64,000 nt of DNA from Streptomyces sp. MUM 2J (GTDB lineage Bacteria > Actinomycetota > Actinomycetes > Streptomycetales > Streptomycetaceae), in contig NZ_JADWYM010000001.1 of the NCBI RefSeq assembly GCF_022414535.1, forward strand, positions 186,001 through 250,000, in the 5' to 3' direction. The position numbers were made by a program, and so were the translations under genes. Below the pieces are notes generated by a model. That model saw only the letters and a list, made by a program, of their open reading frames with translations. It made no database searches and was not told the DNA's origin. Position 1 is the first letter of the stretch. Each line of letters starts with the position of its first letter. Shown here piece by piece: positions 7,066 through 14,507 of this stretch.

Positions 7066-10000
7066 TCAGTCCCGCTCCCCGCTGCTGAGGACCACTGCGG
7101 CCAGCGCGGTGCGGGAGGTCACCCCGAGCTTGCGGTACGACTTGGCCAGGTGGGCCTCCACCGTGCGCGGGCTCAGGTGGAGTTGCTCGGCCACGTCCCG
7201 CGTCCGGGCGCCGGTGGCGACCAGGTCGCAGATCTGCCGTTCCCGGGCGGTGAGGGCGTGCAGGGGGCGTCCCGCCTCTGCGGGGAGGGCGGCGAGCCGG
7301 GCGGCCGCCTCCTCCTGGAGCCGCAGCGAACCGGTCCGCATCCCGAGGTCGGCGGCGGACCGCAGCCAGGACTCGCCCTGGTCGGCGCCGGCGGCCGAAC
7401 CCTGCACGGGTGCGCCGAGGACGAGGGTCCACGCCTGCTGGACCGGCCGGCCCGCGATCCGGAACAGTTCGGCGGCGGAGCCCAGCAGCCCCGCGGCCTG
7501 CCGGGTCCTTCCGTTCGCCGCGCACACCAGGCCCAGCGCACGCTGGGCGAAGGCCCGCTGGTCGGGCTGGGCCAGTCGATCCGCCTGGTCGACGGCGCGC
7601 TCGGCCCATTCCCGGGCCGCGTCGGCGTCCCGCGTGGCCATCGCCGCGCCGGACAGCAGGGAGAACAGCATCGGGCGCAACGCCGCCTGCATGGCGGGCA
7701 GTTCGGGGCCCTCCCCGGCGGTGAGCAGCGTGGTGATGCACTCCTGGGCGCGACCGTCCATCAGCTGCGCCTGCCCGAGCACGCCCGCGGCACTGCGGTG
7801 CCACCAGCTGCCGGGTTCGGTGTCGGGGGCCGCCATCGCCCGTTCGGCCAGCGCCACGGCACGGCTCGCGGCCCGCCGGCCGCCCTGCCACACGGCGATG
7901 CCGGCCTGCTGTGCGAGGGCCATGCGCAGCATGTCGCCGCTGCCGAGCAGCCGGGCGCACTGCACCGACTCCTCGGTGGCACGGCGGGCGTCCGCGAGCG
8001 CGCCCGCCCACAGGTGCAGGCAGCCCAGCCCGAGCTGCAGGTGGAAGAGGACGGGCAGGTGCCCGGCCCGGCGGGTCAGATCGACCCCCCGGCGCAGGTG
8101 CCGGGCCGCGTCGGCGGACCGCCCGGTCAGCAACTCGCCCCAGGCGAGCTGGGCCAGGCACTCCGGGTCGCGCATGATGCCGGTGTCCGGCAGGGCGTCG
8201 AGGAGCAGCCGGGCCCGGGAAAGGGCGTCGGCCGCGGCGTCGGTCCTTCCCAGGTAGGCGTTGCCGAAGCCGGTGAGGGCACGGGCTCCCGCCTCGGTGA
8301 GCCGGTCCCTGCCCTGCACCGCCGTCCGGGTCACGTCCTCCACGGCGGGCAGTGCGTCGAGGAAGGCACCGCGCATCAGCGCGACGGTGCCGAACTCCAG
8401 GTGCAGCGGGGCGGTGAGCGGCGTCACGACGCCGCCGGTGTCGGCGAGCGCCTGCCGGAGCAGGGCGTCGGCCTCCGCGTACCGGCCGAGCATGCGTTCC
8501 GTGCGGGCGCACAGGGCGACGGTGGCGGGGTCCGGGGCGCGGCCCGCGGTGCTGTCACCGAGCAGGTCGTGCAACAGGGCGCGGCTCTCCGCGGACCGGC
8601 CGGAGACGGCCAGCGCGCGCGTCAGTTCCAGGCGGAGACGGTGCCGGCGCGCCGCCGTCGAGGGGGTGTCGGGCAGAGCGCGCAGGGCTGCGCGCAGCCA
8701 GTGGGCGGCGGTGGCCGGGGCGCTGTCCCGGGCCTGGACTGCGGCCTGCTCCAGCACGTCGAGCACCCCCGGGTCGCGGTCGCCCGGGCAGTGTTCGGCG
8801 TGGCGGGCGCGCTCGGCGGCGGGGGCGCCACGGCGCGTCAGCTCCGCGTAGGCCCGGCAGTGGGCGGCCCGCCGCCACACCGGGTCGGTGTCGGCGTGCA
8901 CGAGCCGGCGCAGGACGGGGTGGCGGAAGGCGAACAGCGTGTCGCCGTCGAGGGACCGCACGATGTCCCGGGCGGCGAGGGCGGCCACGGCCCGCAGCGT
9001 GGTGCCGGAGGGCAGGCCGGCGACCGCCGCCAGCGGCTCCACCGAGAACCGGTCGCCGAGGACCGCCGCCGCCGAGGCGACGCGGCGGTGCTCGGGGGCG
9101 AGGACGGCGACCTCGCCGAGCAGCAGGGCGGCGAGCCGGTCCGGGACGCCGTGGCCGGCCGCGCGCGGGGCCGGGATGGCCGGGAGCAGGGTGTCACCAC
9201 CGGACGGGGTGGCGGGGCCGTCCGGGAGCACGTCGGTGGGCCAAGGGCCGAACGGCGGGGCGAGGGGGATCCCGGCGCTGCCGGCGGACACGGCCGGGCC
9301 GGTCGTGTCGAGGCCGCCGGTGGGGGCCGGCGCGTCGGCGGGCCCCCGGGTGAAGGAGGAGCCGGGCCGGGCCAGGGCGATGAGGAAGAGCGGGTTGCCG
9401 CCGCTGTCGCGGTGCAGCAGATCCGCGTCCGCCCGGTGCCCGAGCAGCGCGGCCAGGTCGGCGCAGTCCGGGCGGGACAGCGCTCCCACCGGCATGGGTT
9501 CGACGGTGCCCGTCTCCTCGCCGTGCGCGAGCGCCGCCAGCAGGCGCGGCGAGGTCTGGCGCGGGCGGTGCACCAGCACCAGCAGGACCGGCCCGGCGGG
9601 CTGATGCCGGATCAGATGGCAGATCTGCTGGATCGTCTCCGGGTCGGCCCAGTGCAGGTCGTCCAGGAGGAGCAGCAGGGGCCTCGCACGGGACCAACGG
9701 GTCAGCACCTCGCGCAGTCCGGCGTGCAGCCGGAACGCCTCCGGACCGGCGGGGACATCGGCACCGCGGGGTGCTTCGGGGCGGCGAGGGGCGTCCGGGA
9801 GGTCGGCCGGGGGGACGGGGCCGGATGACAGCAGTGCGCGCGCCACCTCCGGCGGCACGGCGTCGCGGTCCGTGGCGAGGGCGTCGGCGAGCGTGTCCGC
9901 GAGGACCTGGAGGGGCGCGGAGCCGGCCACTAACTCCGAGGCACGGCCGGTCAGGACCCGCACGCCCCGGATGCGGGCGCGCGCGGCCAGTTCGGCGGCG

Positions 10001-10155
10001 AGGCGGGTCTTGCCGATCCCGGGATCGCCGCCGATGCCGAGGACCTGCCCCCGGCCGGCGCAGAGCATGTCCAACAGGCGCTCAAAACGGGCGAGTTCGT
10101 GCGTTCGGCCGATCAATGCGGACGTCTCCGCGATGTGCTCGGGCTGGCTTGCCAT
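7066..10155 (-). CDS. LAL-type LuxR family transcriptional regulator (1029 aa)
   Basis: A large ATP-binding LuxR (LAL/MalT-like) regulator. Walker A GDPGIGKT is at residues 43-50, Walker B LLLLLDDLHWAD near 170, and a long TPR-like helical middle follows. The C-terminal LuxR helix-turn-helix begins LTARERQICDLVATGARTRDVAEQLHLSPRTVEAHLAKSYRKLGV. LAL proteins commonly activate secondary-metabolite clusters. This one is transcribed away from the LuxR-type gene at 10452, which borders the RiPP locus, so it may control that locus, but its target is not shown by sequence. AGGAG lies about 10 nt before the ATG. Confidence 0.9.
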   Translation of the reverse strand: MASQPEHIAETSALIGRTHELARFERLLDMLCAGRGQVLGIGGDPGIGKTRLAAELAARARIRGVRVLTGRASELVAGSAPLQVLADTLADALATDRDAVPPEVARALLSSGPVPPADLPDAPRRPEAPRGADVPAGPEAFRLHAGLREVLTRWSRARPLLLLLDDLHWADPETIQQICHLIRHQPAGPVLLVLVHRPRQTSPRLLAALAHGEETGTVEPMPVGALSRPDCADLAALLGHRADADLLHRDSGGNPLFLIALARPGSSFTRGPADAPAPTGGLDTTGPAVSAGSAGIPLAPPFGPWPTDVLPDGPATPSGGDTLLPAIPAPRAAGHGVPDRLAALLLGEVAVLAPEHRRVASAAAVLGDRFSVEPLAAVAGLPSGTTLRAVAALAARDIVRSLDGDTLFAFRHPVLRRLVHADTDPVWRRAAHCRAYAELTRRGAPAAERARHAEHCPGDRDPGVLDVLEQAAVQARDSAPATAAHWLRAALRALPDTPSTAARRHRLRLELTRALAVSGRSAESRALLHDLLGDSTAGRAPDPATVALCARTERMLGRYAEADALLRQALADTGGVVTPLTAPLHLEFGTVALMRGAFLDALPAVEDVTRTAVQGRDRLTEAGARALTGFGNAYLGRTDAAADALSRARLLLDALPDTGIMRDPECLAQLAWGELLTGRSADAARHLRRGVDLTRRAGHLPVLFHLQLGLGCLHLWAGALADARRATEESVQCARLLGSGDMLRMALAQQAGIAVWQGGRRAASRAVALAERAMAAPDTEPGSWWHRSAAGVLGQAQLMDGRAQECITTLLTAGEGPELPAMQAALRPMLFSLLSGAAMATRDADAAREWAERAVDQADRLAQPDQRAFAQRALGLVCAANGRTRQAAGLLGSAAELFRIAGRPVQQAWTLVLGAPVQGSAAGADQGESWLRSAADLGMRTGSLRLQEEAAARLAALPAEAGRPLHALTARERQICDLVATGARTRDVAEQLHLSPRTVEAHLAKSYRKLGVTSRTALAAVVLSSGERD

Positions 10156-10451
10156 GGCGCCGCACTCCTGTCCCCAAGGCGCTGACGAGCCGACAGGCCG
10201 TCACGGGCCCGGGCTCGGCCCGACTTCCGGCGCCACTATAGGCACGACATGGACACGGCAGCTTCACACGCCCCGCAACATCTTTACGTACTTTTACGAA
10301 TGCCCGACGACTCGGCGTTCGGCCTAAATTGCCAGTCCGGGCCGGGTGGTGAACCGCCGGGTCCGGATGACCAACGGGGCTGTGGTACCAGCCCGTTTCC
10401 GCCCCCAGGCGGAGGCGGGCCGGTGACTGCCGAGGGGAACGGGGAGGCAGC
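10156..10451. other. divergent promoter region between two LuxR-type regulators
   Basis: This 296-bp gap lies between two genes transcribed outward, so it must carry both promoters. A TATAGT hexamer on the minus strand (10240-10235) is a possible -10 element for the LAL gene. The AT-richer stretch 10275-10295 carries TTTACG twice, 9 bp apart, and could be an operator. Confidence 0.4.
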
Positions 10452-11501
10452 ATGGCATGGCCGGATCTCGACCGACCGGAACATCGTCCGTCGGAACCGG
10501 AACATCATCGACCGCACCACGGACGGCCGGGAGCGCATCCGCCGGCCGGGCGTCGGCAGCGGGAACCGGAACGACAGGGGGAACAGGGGGAACAACGGGA
10601 ACAAGGGGAACAAGGGGAACAAGGGGAAGGGGAGTGGGAAGGGGAACGGAAGCCGGCGAGGACGCAGCAGGGACGAGAGGAACCACAGCGGAGAGCAGCC
10701 GTCGGGAGCGGGGGCCCCGCAGGCATGCCGTTGACCGCTGAACGGCCCCACGAGGGCCGCCTGTACGGGCTCCACGCACCCAAGACGGGTGGGCCGCCCG
10801 ACGATCCCGGGCCGCGGCCCGAACCCCGGGGCGTGGGCCACAACGCGACCCTGGTGGACGTCGCCGGGGCCGAGGAACTGCTGCAGGACGCGATCGCCCG
10901 CAACCCCGGCGACGTGCTGTGGATGGGCTCGGTGGGCTGGGACACCTCCTCGCTGCCCGGCCTGCTGCGCCGGATGGTGGCGGAGGACGGGACCGTCTTG
11001 GGTCTACGCGCGCTGATCGACCGGAGCTGCGACGTCCCGGCGGTCGCGCCGTGGCTCGCGCGGCCCGGGGGGCCGTTCGGGGTGCGCACCGCCCCGTCCG
11101 TCCCGCAGGACCTGCTCGTCGTCGGCCGGCGGCTGGCCGTCGTCTCCGCCGGACGGTGCGGGGACGAGCCGTTGCTGTCGGTCGTGGGCGAGCCGATCGG
11201 GGTCCGGATGATCCGCGGCCTGTTCGAGGCCGTATGGGCGGGGGCGCTGCCGCTGGAGCGGCACGACCAGGTCGACGTCCTGGTCCGCGACGACCTGAAA
11301 CGGGCCATCCTGCATCTGATGGCGGAGGGCGCGAAGGACGAGATGATCGCCCGCCGGCTGGGCGTCTCGCTGCGGACCTGCCGGCGGCACGTCGCCGAGA
11401 TCCTGGAGAACCTCGGCGCCTCCAGCCGCTTCCAGGCCGGTGCACGTGCCGCACGCCTGGGCATGGTCGCCCCCGGCTCGTTCTGCGCCCCCGGGCACTG
11501 A
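10452..11501 (+). CDS. LuxR-type HTH regulator with low-complexity N-terminus (349 aa)
   Basis: The C-terminal 60 residues are a LuxR helix-turn-helix (AILHLMAEGAKDEMIARRLGVSLRTCRRHVAEILENLGASSRFQAG). The middle is a roughly 190-residue domain (from ATLVDVAGAEELLQDAI to VLVRDDLK) of the type seen in regulators near actinobacterial RiPP clusters; it has no phospho-acceptor receiver motif. The first 90 residues are His/Pro/Arg- and then Gln/Glu-rich, from an in-frame DNA repeat. GGGGAGG precedes the ATG at 10452. An internal ATG at 10725 would remove the repeat and remains a real alternative. It converges on the RiPP operon and is its most likely pathway-specific regulator. Confidence 0.8.
   Translation: MAWPDLDRPEHRPSEPEHHRPHHGRPGAHPPAGRRQREPERQGEQGEQREQGEQGEQGEGEWEGERKPARTQQGREEPQRRAAVGSGGPAGMPLTAERPHEGRLYGLHAPKTGGPPDDPGPRPEPRGVGHNATLVDVAGAEELLQDAIARNPGDVLWMGSVGWDTSSLPGLLRRMVAEDGTVLGLRALIDRSCDVPAVAPWLARPGGPFGVRTAPSVPQDLLVVGRRLAVVSAGRCGDEPLLSVVGEPIGVRMIRGLFEAVWAGALPLERHDQVDVLVRDDLKRAILHLMAEGAKDEMIARRLGVSLRTCRRHVAEILENLGASSRFQAGARAARLGMVAPGSFCAPGH
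10574..10652 (+). repeat. 9-bp purine-rich tandem repeat in the LuxR-type gene
   Basis: Imperfect copies of the 9-mer GGGGAACAA encode Gly-Glu-Gln triplets (GEQ/REQ), then degrade to Glu/Trp/Gly. The tract is strand-asymmetric: the plus strand is almost all purine. Confidence 0.85.
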
Positions 11502-11558
11502 CCGGCGGGGGCACGGAGGCGGTCGCGCCGAGTTCGCCGGCACGACCAGGACCAGGCA

Positions 11559-11597
11559 CCGGTCGTGCCGAGTGGCGGCGCCGCTCGGCACGACCGG
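11559..11597. terminator. bidirectional terminator between converging genes
   Basis: Perfect 14-bp arms (CCGGTCGTGCCGAG and its complement) around an 11-nt loop sit between the stop codons of the LuxR-type gene (plus) and the last RiPP operon gene (minus). A third copy of the arm, CGGCACGACC at 11539-11548, can pair with the first arm instead, so two mutually exclusive hairpins are possible. Confidence 0.75.
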
Positions 11598-11691
11598 CCC
11601 CTGGCCCGTGCGGGACGGCCCGCACACGCCACGGTCCGGCGGACGGTGAGCCGCTGCCGCCCGGCTCCGTTCGGGGGCGGGTACGGATCGT

Positions 11692-12717
11692 TCAGGGGAG
11701 GGCGTCGCCGGTGAGGAGGAGCAGCAGGGTGGCCAGCCGGGCCTCCTGGGCGGTCCCCGCCCCCAGCCGGTTGAGTGTCATGTGCAGGTGCGAGCCGAGC
11801 ACGCCGAGGGCCCGTTCCCGGCCGCCGGGGGCCGTGGACCACGTGTCCACCGCCGTGCGCAGTGGCGCGGCCCACTCCTGCCACGGTGGTCCCGGGTCAC
11901 GCATCAGCCGCCGCAACTCCGGTGCCGCCGCGCGTAGTCGCTCCGCCTGGGTGCGCAGCGCGGCGGGCACCCCGGCGGCGGAGTCCCGCTCCGCGGCGGC
12001 GGGACCGGCCGGCTGCCCGCCGTAGCGGTCGTGCGCGGTCAGCCAGGCCGCCCAGCCGTCCCGCACCGCTTCGAGGAACGTCCGTATCTCCGGCCCGGGC
12101 AGCGCACCGGCGGCCACCGCGGTCGCCGCCAGCGCCTGGCCGAACACCTGGCGACGGGTGCGGGGTTCCCGGCACGCCCGCAGCGCGAGGGCGCTGGAGC
12201 GATGGAAGAGGTCCTCGCTGAGCGGCATCAGTCCGGCGCCGCCGTAGCGCTCGTTCTCGGGGGCGTACGCGGCCCTCACCACTCCCGGCGGCCGCAGGGC
12301 ACCGGGGTCGAGCGGCCCGGTGCCCTCGCCGGTCCGGGCCAGGGAACCGACCGCGGAGGCGTAGTCGGCCTGCGTCAGCCGCCGTTCGGCGGGGACCTCC
12401 GCATCCACGTCGGCCACCGCCCGGTGCAGCAGGTCCTCCACGCCCTGGGCGGCCTCGTCGTCGAGCCCGGCGATGCGCAGGCGCAGATGCGGGCCGCCCT
12501 GCCAGTAGCGCACGAAGAACCAGGGGTGGTTCCCGCCGGCCGGGGCGGCCGGGCCGTCCGCACGGCCGTCCGGTGCCGGGGCGGACGCGTACCGGGCGAC
12601 CGCCGGTGCCACCCCGGCTGCCAGCGCACGGTCCGTCACGTCGGCTCCCCAGGAGGGCAGATGAAGGTGCCAGGTGCGCCACCGCGCGGTGCCGTCCCCG
12701 ATCGGGTCCGTATCCAT
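11692..12717 (-). CDS. thiopeptide-type bacteriocin biosynthesis protein; probable LanB elimination-domain protein (341 aa)
   Basis: The protein opens with WRTWHLHLPSWGADV and then has WFFVRYWQGGPHLRLRI near residue 75. This is the hallmark of the lantibiotic dehydratase C-terminal/SpaB_C fold (TIGR03891). In split thiopeptide LanBs this fold removes glutamate from glutamyl-Ser/Thr to give dehydroamino acids (TbtC, N-terminus of LazF). The same fold was adapted into the [4+2] pyridine synthase (TbtD/LazC), so the exact activity is inferred. I favour elimination because the gene follows directly after the azoline dehydrogenase, the same pairing that is fused in LazF. It is the last gene of the operon; GAGGA precedes the ATG. 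Confidence 0.8.
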   Translation of the reverse strand: MDTDPIGDGTARWRTWHLHLPSWGADVTDRALAAGVAPAVARYASAPAPDGRADGPAAPAGGNHPWFFVRYWQGGPHLRLRIAGLDDEAAQGVEDLLHRAVADVDAEVPAERRLTQADYASAVGSLARTGEGTGPLDPGALRPPGVVRAAYAPENERYGGAGLMPLSEDLFHRSSALALRACREPRTRRQVFGQALAATAVAAGALPGPEIRTFLEAVRDGWAAWLTAHDRYGGQPAGPAAAERDSAAGVPAALRTQAERLRAAAPELRRLMRDPGPPWQEWAAPLRTAVDTWSTAPGGRERALGVLGSHLHMTLNRLGAGTAQEARLATLLLLLTGDALP

Positions 12718-12726
12718 GTCGGGTCC

Positions 12727-14301
12727 TCAGGTCCTCAGGTCCAGCATCGGTTCGGCGAACCGGGAGCGTCCGCACACGGTGATGAAGACGGGAAGGGTCC
12801 GCCGCGGCAGCCCGGCCAGCCGCTGCACCCGGAACTCGTCGTACGACCGGGCCGGCCGCGCGTACAGTCCCCGTGCCGCGGCGGCGAGCTGGAGTCCGTG
12901 GGCGGTCCATCCGCACCACAGGTTCAGCAGCGACCAGGCCACCGGTCCGAGGTCGTCCAGCAGGGCCCGCACGTCCACCGCGCACGTCCACACCATGGAC
13001 GCGTGCCGCAGCCCGCAGTCCGTGCCCGGGGACATCGGATAGCCGAACGCCTCCTGGAGCAGCGTCATCACCCGCGGGTCGTGGCGGACCGGCTGCACCT
13101 CGCCGTCGACGACCTCGTAGTAGCCCGGTTCCCGCCCGCCCACGCCCTGCAACGCCACCAGCAGCCGCACCCGCCGGCCCACCTCGGCCAGGGCGTCCGT
13201 GGGCGCCGGCACCCGGGCCCAGGCGACCGCCTCCCGCAGCGCCTCCTCGGGCAGCCGGGCCGGGCGGCCGGAGAACCCGGACAGCCGCCCCGGGACCCGC
13301 CCGGCGGTGCGGTTCCACAGCACCCGGTCCCAGGTCGGCCCCGGCCGCGCCGACGTGCCGTCCGCGCCGGACGCACCGCCCTGCGGTGCGCCGGGAACGG
13401 CCGGTGTGGTGCGGGCGGTCCCCTCGGCGGCGCTGTCGCCGCCGGACGGCGCCTGCGTCGCCGAGGGCGGTGCGGACGCCGTGAGCCGGTAGCCGGCGAC
13501 CTCGTCCGCCTCGTCGAGGGAGGGGTGACCGGAGGCGCCGGCGAGCAGCCCGTCGAGCGCCGCGTACGCGCCGGGCCCGGGGGCGCCGCCGGGCAGTGGG
13601 CTCCCCCCGGCGGGCGGCTCCACGTCCCGCAGTGCCACGCGCACCGGGGCCGACCAGCGCCCCGGACCGGTCGCCCGCACCATGCGGGCGCAGGCGGCGG
13701 CGTCCGCGTCGTCCAGGACGAGTTCGGCGCGCACGCCGAACAGTTCGGCCGCCACCAGCAGGCCGCGGACGGTGATGCCGGTCTCCAGGTCGCCGAGGGC
13801 CGCGCGGAGCCGGCCGTAGGGCGTGGGCAGGTCGGTGTACCGGGCGGCCAGCACCACGTCCAGGTCTCCGCGCGGAACGGGCAGTGCCGCGTACGGGACC
13901 GCCAGGTCGACGAGGGCGTGCCGGTAGGGGTCCAGGTAGGCGGCGCCGTGCCGGGAGAGGGTGAACGCGTGCACCGGGAACTTGCTGCGCACCGAGGCCA
14001 CGGGGCGGTGGTCGTTGAAGCGGTTGGACGGCTCGCGGCGCTGCAGGCCGAGCGCCGCCAGCAGCAGATGACCGGCCCGGTCGGCGGCGGCGTGGGCGCC
14101 GACGCGGCCGTGCGGGTGGACCGCGCCGTGGAGCAGGTCGGCGGTGCCGTGCGGCAGCGGTGCGCCGAGGCCGCCTCGGGCCGCGGCGGGCGGGAGCAGT
14201 GCGGTCGTGGGGACGGTGTCGTCGATCTCGATCGGCCCCCCGAACAGGGCCTTGCCTGGCCCCTGGCGGTAGGCGAAGCGGTGGACGGCCTCGACGGTCA
14301 A
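12727..14301 (-). CDS. SagB-type azoline dehydrogenase (nitroreductase fold), TTG start (524 aa)
   Basis: A SagB/ThcOx-type FMN dehydrogenase that would oxidise thiazolines and oxazolines to thiazoles and oxazoles. The N-terminal half contains SNRFNDHRPVASVRSKFPVHAFTLSRHG. The C-terminal nitroreductase half includes REPGYYEVVDG, a QEAFGYPMSPGTDCGLRHASMVWTCAVDV segment and GWTAHGLQLAAAARGL. The central 70 residues (about 285-345) are a Ser/Ala/Gly-rich linker. The start appears to be TTG at 14301: AGGAG lies 6 nt upstream and no other start codon occurs close by. It overlaps the stop of the small ORF upstream (TTGA). Equivalent to the C-terminal half of LazF or to TbtE. Confidence 0.85.
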   Translation of the reverse strand: MTVEAVHRFAYRQGPGKALFGGPIEIDDTVPTTALLPPAAARGGLGAPLPHGTADLLHGAVHPHGRVGAHAAADRAGHLLLAALGLQRREPSNRFNDHRPVASVRSKFPVHAFTLSRHGAAYLDPYRHALVDLAVPYAALPVPRGDLDVVLAARYTDLPTPYGRLRAALGDLETGITVRGLLVAAELFGVRAELVLDDADAAACARMVRATGPGRWSAPVRVALRDVEPPAGGSPLPGGAPGPGAYAALDGLLAGASGHPSLDEADEVAGYRLTASAPPSATQAPSGGDSAAEGTARTTPAVPGAPQGGASGADGTSARPGPTWDRVLWNRTAGRVPGRLSGFSGRPARLPEEALREAVAWARVPAPTDALAEVGRRVRLLVALQGVGGREPGYYEVVDGEVQPVRHDPRVMTLLQEAFGYPMSPGTDCGLRHASMVWTCAVDVRALLDDLGPVAWSLLNLWCGWTAHGLQLAAAARGLYARPARSYDEFRVQRLAGLPRRTLPVFITVCGRSRFAEPMLDLRT

Positions 14302-14507
14302 CTCGGCTCCTGAGAAGTGGGGTGGGGGAGGGCCGCCCCGGCGGGCGGTGGACCGGCCCGGTGGGCGGACGGCGGCGGGGGACGCATCGCGACGGGGGCC
14401 GTGCGGGGCGGGCCCGGGCGGACGCCTCCCGGGTGGGACGGGGACGGACGGCCCTGGTGCGGGAGAGGCCCCGCGTGGGCCGGGTCCGGGACGGGCGGGG
14501 TGGTCAT
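14298..14507 (-). CDS. possible small Pro-rich ORF between the YcaO and dehydrogenase genes (69 aa)
   Basis: This frame starts at an ATG overlapping the YcaO stop (ATGA) and ends at a TGA overlapping the TTG start of the dehydrogenase (TTGA), so it exactly bridges two operon genes. The product (MTTPPVPDPAHAGPLPHQGR onwards) is about one third Pro plus Ala and matches nothing I know. It may be a real coupling ORF, or it may have detached from one of its neighbours. Composition alone cannot separate this from chance in GC-rich DNA; the double overlap is the argument for it. Confidence 0.35.
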   Translation of the reverse strand: MTTPPVPDPAHAGPLPHQGRPSPSHPGGVRPGPPRTAPVAMRPPPPSAHRAGPPPAGAALPHPTSQEPS

